Source of the DNA: a bacterium
Lineage (GTDB): Bacteria > Spirochaetota > Leptospiria > Leptospirales > Leptonemataceae
NCBI GenBank assembly: GCA_024742665.1
Contig: JANSYA010000007.1
Coordinates: 186,001 to 250,000 of the forward strand
DNA length: 64,000 nt
Reading direction: 5' to 3'
Of the stretch, positions 28,746 through 37,087 are shown piece by piece. Under the pieces are notes generated by a model that was not told where the DNA came from, did not search any database, and saw only the letters and a program-made list of their open reading frames with translations. Position numbers and translations under genes: made by a program. The number at the start of each line of letters is the position of its first letter. The first letter of the stretch is position 1.

Positions 28746-29726
28746 ATGCTAAAACGCTTACGCAGAAATCGCCGCACGGCCGCTCTCCGGGCGCTCGTAC
28801 GAGAACACCGATTGGACGTCGACGACCTGGTCATGCCCCTGTTCGTCCAACCCGGCGAAGATAAAAAGGACGAAATCAAAAGCATGCCGGATATCTTCCG
28901 GCTGAGTCCAAACCTGATCGTGGCCGAGTGCATCGCCCTGTGGGATCTGGGCGTGAAGGCGGTCGCGCTCTTTCCGGCCCTCGACGATTCGGTGAAAGAC
29001 GCGAAGGCCACGGAGTCGACGAACGAAGACGGTCTCTACCAGAGCACGATTCGCGCGATCAAGGCGGCCGTTCCGGAGCTGCTGGTTATCAGCGACGTCG
29101 CCATGGATCCGTACAGCTCCGACGGTCACGACGGTCTCTTAAGTGAAAACGGCGAAATCTTAAACGACGAAAGCCTGCCGATTCTCGCGGCGATGGCGGT
29201 TTCCCAGGCGAAGGCCGGGGCGGACATTATCGCGCCTTCGGATATGATGGACTTTCGCATAGAATACATTCGCGAAGAGCTGGACAGCCACGGCTTCGAG
29301 CACATCGCGATTCTGGCCTACACCGCGAAGTACGCCTCGGCATTTTACGGTCCCTTTCGCGACGCCCTGGACAGCGCTCCTCGTTCCGGAGATAAAAAAA
29401 CCTATCAGATGGATTCGGCGAACGTGCGCGAAGCGGTACGCGAAGCCGGCACCGACATTGACGAAGGCGCGGACATCATCATGGTCAAGCCGGGGCTGCC
29501 CTATCTGGACGTGGTGCGGGCCCTGGCGGAGCAATCCGAAGTGCCGGTCGCGGTCTATAACGTCAGCGGCGAGTACGCCATGCTCAAGGCGGCCGCTCAA
29601 AACGGCTGGCTGGACTATAAGAGCGTCGTGCTGGAAACTCTGACCGCCTTCAAGCGCGCCGGTGCGAGCCTGATTCTGAGCTATCATACGAAAGAGGTCG
29701 CGGCCTGGCTCAAAGAAGAGGCCTGA
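28746..29726 (+). CDS. hemB: Porphobilinogen synthase (delta-aminolevulinic acid dehydratase)
   Basis: 326 residues from ATG 28746; a GTG at 28710 would add 12 residues absent from the family. Both Schiff-base lysines are visible, in YTAKYA (about 194) and IMVKPGLPYLD (about 246). The metal-loop region reads DVAMDPYSSDGHDG, the Asp/Ala form of Mg/K-dependent enzymes, instead of the Cys-rich loop of zinc enzymes. It makes porphobilinogen for heme. The start lies 36 bases after the carbonic anhydrase stop, so the two may be one transcript. Convergent with hisI. Confidence 0.96.
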   Translation: MLKRLRRNRRTAALRALVREHRLDVDDLVMPLFVQPGEDKKDEIKSMPDIFRLSPNLIVAECIALWDLGVKAVALFPALDDSVKDAKATESTNEDGLYQSTIRAIKAAVPELLVISDVAMDPYSSDGHDGLLSENGEILNDESLPILAAMAVSQAKAGADIIAPSDMMDFRIEYIREELDSHGFEHIAILAYTAKYASAFYGPFRDALDSAPRSGDKKTYQMDSANVREAVREAGTDIDEGADIIMVKPGLPYLDVVRALAEQSEVPVAVYNVSGEYAMLKAAAQNGWLDYKSVVLETLTAFKRAGASLILSYHTKEVAAWLKEEA

Positions 29727-29732
29727 TTCGAA

Positions 29733-30164
29733 TTACAGAAATTCCAGTCGTGCGGGGTTCGCGCTGTCCGGCGCGAGCCGGCGATAATAGCAGCTCGTGC
29801 GAGCCGCGCCCCGGGCATCTTTCGTATGGCACACGCCGCCCTCGCGCGGCCGAACAAGATACAGCAGCGAATTCTGCTCGCAGTTGACCCGAATCTCGAT
29901 CAGATCCAGATAGTCGCCGGAGGTCGCGCCTTTGACCCAGAGTTCATTGCGGGAAGTGCTCCATAGAGTGGCGACGCCGGTTTTCCGGGATTCGTCGAGG
30001 GCCGCCTGGTTTGCGTAGGCGACGATCAGCACTTCGCGGCTGTCGGCGTGCTGGACTACGACCGGCAGGACCGCCGCGCCGGTGGCCGCGACTCCGCTCA
30101 ACTTCGTAAAGTCGAGTTGGAGTTCCGTCGATTCTTCCAGATGCGAGTGAGAGTGCGCGCTCAT
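29733..30164 (-). CDS. hisI: Phosphoribosyl-AMP cyclohydrolase
   Basis: 143 residues if it starts at Met 30164; the frame is open to 30242 and Met 30176 is also possible. The family motifs LWSTSRNELWVKGATSG and GGVCHTKDARGAARTSCYYR are present, with the three zinc cysteines. It opens the purine ring of phosphoribosyl-AMP in histidine synthesis. Oddly, the magnesium-binding DCxxD segment seen in Escherichia coli and archaeal enzymes reads NCEQN here. No HisE domain is fused. It stands alone, divergent from aroA; no other his gene is in the window. Confidence 0.9.
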   Translation of the reverse strand: MSAHSHSHLEESTELQLDFTKLSGVAATGAAVLPVVVQHADSREVLIVAYANQAALDESRKTGVATLWSTSRNELWVKGATSGDYLDLIEIRVNCEQNSLLYLVRPREGGVCHTKDARGAARTSCYYRRLAPDSANPARLEFL

Positions 30165-30253
30165 GATGGCGAACATTGCCTGCCGGAGATCGGTCGCGTC
30201 AAACAATAAGATGATTGCGGTCCCCGTCGCGCCTGAACACATTACAAAAAACT

Positions 30254-31648
30254 ATGACATCCGCTCCCGACGATTCCGCTGATTCGCTGAAAATTTCGCG
30301 CCGTGCAACGATAGCCGGCGAGGTGCGCCTGCCGGGATCCAAGTCCATCGCCAACCGGGCTCTGCTGCTCTCGGCCCTGGCCCGCGGCCGGACACGCGTT
30401 TCGAATCTACCCATCGCCGACGACGTGCAGATCCTGATTCAAACTCTGCCGCAGCTGGGAATTGAAGTCAGTCTACCGGCCGGCGGCGAGGCTGACTCTG
30501 GATCGCAGGCTGCCGGCGTGAGCGCGGGCGATCGGCTTCGGAGCGGGACTGTGACCGATCTGGAGATCGCCGGGGCCGCCGGCCCCTTCGCAATCGAGCG
30601 CGGAGAGATTAACGTCGAGAACGCGGGCACGGCCTTTCGTCCTTTAACGGCGCTGCTTGCGGCGGGCAACGGAGACTTCGTCATCGACGGTAACGCCCAG
30701 ATGCGCGAGCGACCGATTCGCGATCTGGTCGACGGCCTGCGAGAGCTGGGAGTCGACATCGAGTGCGAAGCGAACGGCTGCCCGCCGGTCCGCCTGCGGG
30801 CCCGGGGATTGCCCGGCGGCGCCGTGACGATGTCCGGTAAAGTATCGAGTCAGTACATCTCGGCCGTGCTGATGGCTTCGCCCTTCGCCCGGCAGGCCGA
30901 TCTTACGATCGATTTACCGGCGGAACCGGTGAGCAAACCCTATATCGATCTGACGATCGACATGATGGCCGACTTCGGCGTCATGGTCGGGCGCGAAGGC
31001 TACCGTCACTTTCGCACAGCAGCCGGCCAGAGCTATCACTCGCCGGGCCAGTATCTAATCGAAGGCGATGCGAGCGCCGCGACGTACTTTCTCGGCGCCG
31101 GCGCGCTGCCCGGCTGCGGGCCGGTGCGCGTGCTGGGCCTCGGCCGCGATTCTCGCCAGGGGGATGTGGCCTTCGCGGAGCTGCTGCGAGAGATGGGCGC
31201 GACTGTCACGTACGGCGACGGCTGGATCGAAACCCGCGGCGCCTCCGCCTCCAGGCTCCGGGCCATCGATCGGGATATGAACGATATGCCCGACGCCGCC
31301 ATGACCGCCGCAGTGCTCGCGCTCTTCGCCGACGGCGAAAGCCATATTCGCAATATCGAAAATCTGCGGGTCAAAGAGTCCGAACGGATTCGCGGGCTGC
31401 GTCTGGAGCTGGAAAAGCTCGGCGCTACCGTACGCGAAGAAAGCGATGCTCTTCATATTACTCCGCCGGAGGACGGCCTGCGACCGGCCCGCATTGAAAC
31501 TTATAAAGATCACCGGATGGCCATGGCCTTCGCGCTTGCGGCTTTCGGTACGGATCTGGAAATCCTGGATCCGGGCTGCGTCGCGAAAACCTACACTCGC
31601 TTCTTCGAAGATTTTTTACCGTTAACGCAGGCCCATGCAGTCTCCTGA
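30254..31648 (+). CDS. aroA: 3-phosphoshikimate 1-carboxyvinyltransferase (EPSP synthase)
   Basis: 464 residues from ATG 30254. Substrate-binding motifs are present: LPGSKSIANRALLL near the start, ENAGTAFRPLTALLAAG, RIRGLRLELEKLGA and YKDHRMAMAFALAAF near the end. It joins shikimate-3-phosphate and phosphoenolpyruvate in the chorismate pathway. There is a 35-residue acidic, Gly/Ala-rich insert near residues 75-105, so it is slightly longer than usual. Its last 14 bases overlap the fapA gene, pointing to coupled translation. Confidence 0.94.
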   Translation: MTSAPDDSADSLKISRRATIAGEVRLPGSKSIANRALLLSALARGRTRVSNLPIADDVQILIQTLPQLGIEVSLPAGGEADSGSQAAGVSAGDRLRSGTVTDLEIAGAAGPFAIERGEINVENAGTAFRPLTALLAAGNGDFVIDGNAQMRERPIRDLVDGLRELGVDIECEANGCPPVRLRARGLPGGAVTMSGKVSSQYISAVLMASPFARQADLTIDLPAEPVSKPYIDLTIDMMADFGVMVGREGYRHFRTAAGQSYHSPGQYLIEGDASAATYFLGAGALPGCGPVRVLGLGRDSRQGDVAFAELLREMGATVTYGDGWIETRGASASRLRAIDRDMNDMPDAAMTAAVLALFADGESHIRNIENLRVKESERIRGLRLELEKLGATVREESDALHITPPEDGLRPARIETYKDHRMAMAFALAAFGTDLEILDPGCVAKTYTRFFEDFLPLTQAHAVS

Positions 31649-33386
31649 CGATTTTCTGAAAGAGCTGGAGGCCGACGAAAACGGTCACTTCCTGATCGAA
31701 CAGCGGGATGGTCGGGCCTTTCTGCGCGTAACGCCGCCGGGGGCGCAGGGCCGGCCGGTGAAGTACGCGGACGTTCAGGCGCGCCTGGATCTCTTTCGCC
31801 TGGAAGGCTACGATCGCGCCGAAGTCGAAGACATTGTTCTGGCGGCGGACGGCGAATTTTTTGATATCTGCGTTTGGCCTGTAACGCCCTCCGTCGACGC
31901 CGAGCTCCAGGTGGAAATCGACGAAGACGAAATGCAGGCTTTTCTGAAAATCGTTCCGCCGCGTCACGGCGGGAATCCGGTGGACCGCGAAATGATTCAG
32001 GCCGCGCTCCAGGCGGCCGGCGTAACGCACGGCCTGGACCAGGCGGTGATTGACGCGCTGGATGATGGAAGCTATGTCGATCCAGACGCGCCGGTTCCGC
32101 GGCCGGGGGCGCGGGAATCCGTGCAAATCTTCCCGGAGACCAGCAGCAAAGAGCGTCGCCTGCGAGTCTTGATTGCCCGGGGCGCCCCGCCCTCCCGGGG
32201 CAAACCCGGTCGAGTGCGCCTGTACTTCGAATCGCGTCCGCGTCCGGCACCGGGCGTTACTGACGACGAGGAGCGGGTGGACTTTCGCAAGCTGAACGTA
32301 ATTCAAAGCTGCGAAAAAGGACAGGTGCTTGCGGAAATCGTCGCGCCCGAAAACGGTGTGGCCGGCTATACCGTGCGCGGAGGCGAGCTGCCCCCTGCGG
32401 CACCGAATACGGCTCAGCTGCACGCGGGTAAAAACGCGCGGCTCTCGGGCGATGGCTCGCGAATTTTCGCCGATCTCGCGGGGCAGGTGCGCATCGAAGA
32501 GCTCAGAGCGGACCAGGTTACGCGCATCGAAGTTGAAGAGATTCTCAGCGTCTCCGAAGTCGACTACAGCACCGGGCACATCGATTTCCCGGGTACGGTG
32601 CAGGTGGAAGGCACGGTGCTCGACGGCTTTAAGGTTCGCGCGGCCGGCGACATCATCGTGCAAAAGACTGTCGGAAACGTTCAGCTGCAGGCCGACGGGG
32701 ACATCATCCTGGCCGGCGGCGCGTACTGTAAAAACGAAGGCGAAATCGTAGCCGGTCAGTCGATCTTCGCGCGCTTTGTTCAGGACGCGCGCTTATATGC
32801 GGGGCGGGACGTGATGATCGAAGAGGCGGCGATGACTTCGCACATCGCTGCCGGCGGGGCGATTTTGCTGGCCGGCGGTCGCGGAGAGTTGATCGGCGGC
32901 ACGGCTCTGGCGGGGCGCGAACTGCGCGCGCGCAAGCTCGGCGGGCGATCGGAGGTTTCGACTCATATTACGGTCGGGATCCAGCCCGACGCCATGCAGA
33001 AGCTGCAGACCATCGACCGGGAGCTGCTCGAAAAACAAACCGCCGTGCGAAAGATCGAGCTGCATCTGTCCCAGATGGACGAGGCCGTGCAGCGCGGCCG
33101 CACATTGAATGAGTCAGAGGAAGCGACCCGCGAGAAGCTGCGTGCGGCGCTGACCAGGTTTCGCGAGCTGGTCGACGGGCTCGAATCACAGCGGCACTTG
33201 CTGTACGACGCGATGGAACCCGACGAGGCCGCCTCGGTCGAAGCCCAGGAGACGCTCTTTCCCGGAGTCGAGGTGCACTTCGGCACCGGCGTGAAGCGTT
33301 TCCGTGTCGAAGGCCGTCCGGTCACAATGTATTCGCGTTTTGTCCTGCAAGACGGCCGGATCCATTTGAAACACTCCGATTTTTGA
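31635..33386 (+). CDS. FapA-like protein (DUF342)
   Basis: 583 residues. An N-terminal region of about 180 residues is followed by the DUF342/FapA core, a right-handed beta-helix of repeated short strands (GTVQVEGTVLDGFKVRAAGDI, AGGAYCKNEGEIVAGQSIFA, in part), and a C-terminal coiled coil (about 450-525). FapA proteins bind polar landmark proteins or flagellar regulators in some bacteria, and FapA-like proteins are widespread in spirochaetes, which have periplasmic flagella. No signal peptide is visible, so it is cytoplasmic. The start overlaps aroA. Confidence 0.85.
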   Translation: MQSPDDFLKELEADENGHFLIEQRDGRAFLRVTPPGAQGRPVKYADVQARLDLFRLEGYDRAEVEDIVLAADGEFFDICVWPVTPSVDAELQVEIDEDEMQAFLKIVPPRHGGNPVDREMIQAALQAAGVTHGLDQAVIDALDDGSYVDPDAPVPRPGARESVQIFPETSSKERRLRVLIARGAPPSRGKPGRVRLYFESRPRPAPGVTDDEERVDFRKLNVIQSCEKGQVLAEIVAPENGVAGYTVRGGELPPAAPNTAQLHAGKNARLSGDGSRIFADLAGQVRIEELRADQVTRIEVEEILSVSEVDYSTGHIDFPGTVQVEGTVLDGFKVRAAGDIIVQKTVGNVQLQADGDIILAGGAYCKNEGEIVAGQSIFARFVQDARLYAGRDVMIEEAAMTSHIAAGGAILLAGGRGELIGGTALAGRELRARKLGGRSEVSTHITVGIQPDAMQKLQTIDRELLEKQTAVRKIELHLSQMDEAVQRGRTLNESEEATREKLRAALTRFRELVDGLESQRHLLYDAMEPDEAASVEAQETLFPGVEVHFGTGVKRFRVEGRPVTMYSRFVLQDGRIHLKHSDF

Positions 33387-33581
33387 TCGCAAAGTCGCCG
33401 GTGTCGTGCAGGCTCCCCTCAAACTGCGCTGGATTTAGTGCAGTAGATTTGCGCCAGAATCCGAAAAAATGACATAAATTTATACCGATTTTCGGGCGAT
33501 TGGGCCTGGTCCGCCTCTTGCAATCTGGTTCCCATCAGCAGCGCCGATCCCACGGGGATGGACTGGCTGCGGGAGGCGAAG

Positions 33582-33959
33582 ATGCGACGGACTGTGAAAA
33601 TTGCACTGATTTGGGCTCTGGCTCTGGGTGGGCCGGTATTCGGTCTGAGCGCGGCGGATACGCAGCAGGATTCCGCCCGGGCGCTGGCGGGCCAATGGAT
33701 CGCCTATCACTGGGACGGGGAGGGCGCGCCGGTTCGCCTGGAGCTTGAAATTCGCGTGGCGGACGATCGTAAGAACTTCACCGGCATTCTACGCCAGCAG
33801 GGCGATGCTCCCCGCTACTTTGACGGTTCCGTCGGCGCGTCAGGAGCCCGGGATTCCGACGGGCAGATTCAGATCGAGCTGATTGGGCAGGGAGAATCCC
33901 TGGTGGAGCTGCGTCGTAAGAGTTCCTACACCACGATGATTTCGTTTTGGAAGGAATGA
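33582..33959 (+). CDS. Small secreted protein of unknown function
   Basis: 125 residues from ATG 33582 (an in-frame ATG at 33558 would add eight residues). The purine-rich GGGAGGCGAAG just upstream favours 33582. The first 25 residues are a signal peptide (MRRTVKIALIWALALGG) with cleavage expected near GLSA-AD. The mature part is short and beta-rich (LELEIRVADDRKNFTGILRQ), like small lipocalin-type or META-like exported domains, but I do not recognise it. It stands alone between fapA and a porin gene. Confidence 0.65.
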   Translation: MRRTVKIALIWALALGGPVFGLSAADTQQDSARALAGQWIAYHWDGEGAPVRLELEIRVADDRKNFTGILRQQGDAPRYFDGSVGASGARDSDGQIQIELIGQGESLVELRRKSSYTTMISFWKE

Positions 33960-34176
33960 GAATGAGACCCTGGCCGGGCGATCCGCAGGCGAGTTCACTG
34001 ATCCGCTTCTGCCTTCGGGGGGATAGCAAAATTCATGCATGACTGAATCTTTATCTGTGGTTTTCGAAGTGAGACTCAGACTCAGAAAGATTTGACGCAT
34101 TAAGTGCGATTGAAACTGTGTCTCAGTACACGTGGCGATAAGTCGCCCGGTATAGAATCAGGAGCACAGAGATTTC

Positions 34177-35772
34177 ATGAATTTACGCACCACAGTCTGC
34201 GGACTGTTTATCACTGCGATCGCATCCCTGTTTGCCCCGGCTGCGCTGATGGCCCAGGGCGGGGACGACGATCGATCCGATCTGCCCTTAGAGGAGCGGA
34301 TGGAAATCCTCGAAGAAGAGCTGGAGAAAGTGAAGCTTTCCAAAGCCACGAAAACTTTCGAGAGCGTAGAAGGTCGGGGCCCGGCGGCTTCGGCGGTCTA
34401 TCATGCCGAAGAAGGTCTCACCTGGGGCGGCTACGGCGAAATTAAATATCGCGACTATAAGTCTTCGTTCAAAAAAGATCAGACCGACGTGCATCGCTTT
34501 ATTCTGTACGCGGGCTATCGCTTCAACGACTGGATCGTACTGAACAGCGAGATCGAGTACGAGCATGCGGGTTTCGTAGACGAAACCATCGCCGGGACTA
34601 CCTTTAATGAAGCCGAAGTCTTCGTTGAGATGGCCTACATCGATTTCGAATTTACGAAGGAATTTCAGCTGCAGGTGGGTCTGAACCTGCTGCCGATCGG
34701 AATTACAAACCTGCGCCATGAGCCGACGACCTTTCTGGCGGTCGAACGGGCGCGCACCGAATCGAGTATTATTCCTTCAACCTGGCGCGAAATCGGCGCC
34801 ATCGTGCATGGAACGATCGGCGACGTAATTCAGTACAATACCGGCGCCGTAACCGGTCCCCGGGCCAGCCGGTTCAGCGAAGGCAGCTGGATTCGCGGCG
34901 GTCGCCAAAAAGGATCGCTGGCGCTTTCAGAAGGCTGGGGTTATCTGGCCGGCGCGGACTTCGTCGGAGTAAACGGTTTGGCCGTCGGCGGTTCGTACTA
35001 TATGGGCGAATCCGGCCAGGGCGAAATCGCGAAGGCCGACTGGCAGGATCGCATCGTCAATCCGATCGATACGCTGCGCACGACTGACGCGACCGGCCTC
35101 GTCGCCGCCTATGATACCATCACAGGCAATCGCAACAAGACCGCGCGCATTCGCGCTCACATCGCCGAAGGTCATCTGGAGTACAACTCGGGACCGATCC
35201 TCATTCGCGCCCTCTATGCCCAGGGCTGGATGAGCGAAGACGACACTCGCGCGGTTAACAAAGCGACCGGCAACAACGTCGGTCAGCGCGTCGAAGGCGG
35301 ATACGGCGAATTCGGTTACAACATTCTTTCGTTTTTCGATACCTCCCACAAGCTGTATCCTTTCTTTCGTTACGAGCGCTTGAATACGCAACGTCAAACC
35401 GTGCAGCGACACCTGGGCGGCAAAGAAGATATCAACGACTTCGTTTGCGCGACCGTATTGCAGGGCACCTGTAAAGTCACCAGCGGATCGCCCCTGGCCG
35501 GCTCTTCGACGGTATCGAACCAGAACCTGGGGATTATCGAGAACTCCAATTCCCTCGAAGAAGCGTACGGCGTCGTCGGCACTCCGGACCGCAAAAACGA
35601 CCGCACGATTCTGACTCTGGGCGTCGCCTATTTCCCGACCCCGAACGTCGTGCTGAAAGTCGACTACGAGCGTATGGATTCAAAAACCGATTTCAACTCG
35701 GACATTGAAGGCCTGAATACGAGCAACAACAAGATCGACCAGCTGAATATGGCGGTCGGTTTTATTTTCTAA
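34177..35772 (+). CDS. Outer-membrane porin (porin O/P-like beta-barrel)
   Basis: 531 residues. A signal peptide (about 1-26, ending LMAQ) is followed by a short charged coiled coil (about 36-58) and a long series of amphipathic beta strands, with aromatic residues ending the strands (RFILYAGYRF, AYIDFEF). The protein ends in Phe (NMAVGFIF), the usual outer-membrane assembly signal. The coiled coil before the barrel is typical of porins that trimerise or anchor to peptidoglycan. The nearest family by look is the phosphate-selective porin O/P group, but the solute is unknown. Terminated by a strong hairpin. Confidence 0.82.
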   Translation: MNLRTTVCGLFITAIASLFAPAALMAQGGDDDRSDLPLEERMEILEEELEKVKLSKATKTFESVEGRGPAASAVYHAEEGLTWGGYGEIKYRDYKSSFKKDQTDVHRFILYAGYRFNDWIVLNSEIEYEHAGFVDETIAGTTFNEAEVFVEMAYIDFEFTKEFQLQVGLNLLPIGITNLRHEPTTFLAVERARTESSIIPSTWREIGAIVHGTIGDVIQYNTGAVTGPRASRFSEGSWIRGGRQKGSLALSEGWGYLAGADFVGVNGLAVGGSYYMGESGQGEIAKADWQDRIVNPIDTLRTTDATGLVAAYDTITGNRNKTARIRAHIAEGHLEYNSGPILIRALYAQGWMSEDDTRAVNKATGNNVGQRVEGGYGEFGYNILSFFDTSHKLYPFFRYERLNTQRQTVQRHLGGKEDINDFVCATVLQGTCKVTSGSPLAGSSTVSNQNLGIIENSNSLEEAYGVVGTPDRKNDRTILTLGVAYFPTPNVVLKVDYERMDSKTDFNSDIEGLNTSNNKIDQLNMAVGFIF

Positions 35773-35796
35773 ACTTCCGTTAAGTGCAGATTACAG

Positions 35797-35836
35797 GGCG
35801 GAGCTCAGGTCGATGGCCGGGGCTCCGCCTTTTTTC
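35797..35836 (+). terminator. Rho-independent terminator after the porin gene
   Basis: GGCGGAGC and GCTCCGCC form an 8-bp stem around a 17-base loop, followed directly by TTTTTTCGTTTT. Confidence 0.85.
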
Positions 35837-35867
35837 GTTTTATAAGACCGGCGTTCAACGGGGGCGC

Positions 35868-37058
35868 TCAGCGGCCGGCGGCGTCGAGGATGTCGGGTAA
35901 TTCGTCGCGAATGAAGCGGCGGAAATTCGATCGATTCTTATCGGAGGCGAAGAAACTCAGCTCCCGATTTTCGCCGCGCACGCGGATGCGAATCGTCTTC
36001 GCTCGATATATTGCGATCAAAACTTCGCGCGGCACATCGTGCCAGTACGCGGCCTCCTGAACGCGCTCTTCGCCTTCATCGTCGGAATAGGGTCGCCGTA
36101 GCTTTGCGCTGCCCTGACCCTTGAATTGAAAGCTCCGGCCGTCGATGGTCAGTTTCAGAGTTTCGCCCGCGGGAATATTGATATACTCCAGGTCGAAGAA
36201 GCGGCCGTAAAACGAAACGACTCGCCGGGCGTCCGGGGCGCCGGGATTCAGGATCGTCTTTTGCAAATTCAGCTGGGCGCTGTAGACCGAGAGCGAACCG
36301 GGCAGCGTAAAAGAACCGCCCAGGTAATTGTTGTTCATGCGCACAACGTCTTCGGCGGCGCCATCGTAGCTTTCCGTCGAGTAGCCGGTCAACAGGGACT
36401 GGCATCCGGCAGGCATCGAAAGCGCCACCAGCAGGCAAAGCGTCGATGTCAGCAGGCTTTTTTTGTTTATGGGGCCTTTGCCTTTTTTTTTCATAGGGCT
36501 TTCGTTTGAATTGCGATTCGCATTCGCGGCTTTCGTTCGAATGCTCAGATAGACCAGCAGGCCGGCGAAGCCCGCACAGTATAGATAAAACACCGTAAAG
36601 ACCAGGCCGCGCAGTGCCGTGAGCAGGCCGGGTGCGGCGGTGATCCAGGCGCTCGGCGTGAACAACAGAAGCAGTCCGGAAATGATTTCGAACAGGGCCA
36701 CGATAAAAAAACTATTACAGAACCACTCCAGTCGCCGGGAGACCTGCCCTGCCAGGGAACGGCTCAGGTGCGTTAGAAAAAAAACCAGCACCGCGTACGC
36801 CAGAAAGTGTCCGAGAGTGACCTTGATCATGCCGTCAAAGCTGCGGGCCTGTAGAAAGCGATCTTGAGCTTCCGGAAATATCGCCAGCATCTGCACGGAG
36901 CCGAAATAGTATTCGATCATGTGCGCCGGATTAAAACCGATCTTCCAGTAGTACAGCAGGGCCCCGCTCAAGAGCTGGAGCGTCATGAATACCAGAAAGA
37001 GCAGCAGGGCCGGGCGAAAATAAAGATGCGCCGGGGACTGGCTCGATTCGTTGCTCAT
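35868..37058 (-). CDS. Membrane protein fused in frame to a lipoprotein
   Basis: 396 residues in one frame but two modules. Residues 1-175 hold about five hydrophobic helices. Residue 189 is a Met that begins a perfect lipoprotein signal: basic MKKKGKGPINKK, hydrophobic LLVALSMPAG and Cys219. The codons after that Met are nine A in a row (36483-36491). The rest is a beta-rich exported domain of about 175 residues. It may be two genes fused by loss of a stop or frameshift at the A run, or the lipoprotein may start independently at 36494. I do not recognise either half. It is the last gene of a leftward envelope cluster. Confidence 0.7.
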   Translation of the reverse strand: MSNESSQSPAHLYFRPALLLFLVFMTLQLLSGALLYYWKIGFNPAHMIEYYFGSVQMLAIFPEAQDRFLQARSFDGMIKVTLGHFLAYAVLVFFLTHLSRSLAGQVSRRLEWFCNSFFIVALFEIISGLLLLFTPSAWITAAPGLLTALRGLVFTVFYLYCAGFAGLLVYLSIRTKAANANRNSNESPMKKKGKGPINKKSLLTSTLCLLVALSMPAGCQSLLTGYSTESYDGAAEDVVRMNNNYLGGSFTLPGSLSVYSAQLNLQKTILNPGAPDARRVVSFYGRFFDLEYINIPAGETLKLTIDGRSFQFKGQGSAKLRRPYSDDEGEERVQEAAYWHDVPREVLIAIYRAKTIRIRVRGENRELSFFASDKNRSNFRRFIRDELPDILDAAGR

Positions 37059-37087
37059 AGATGTTCTGTTCGCTGCGATCCGGGAAT

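Noticed and set aside
33960..34176. Promoter for the porin gene at TTGACG near 34092 or TATAGA near 34151
   Set aside because: The two boxes are not properly spaced relative to each other or to partner boxes, so no promoter is called.
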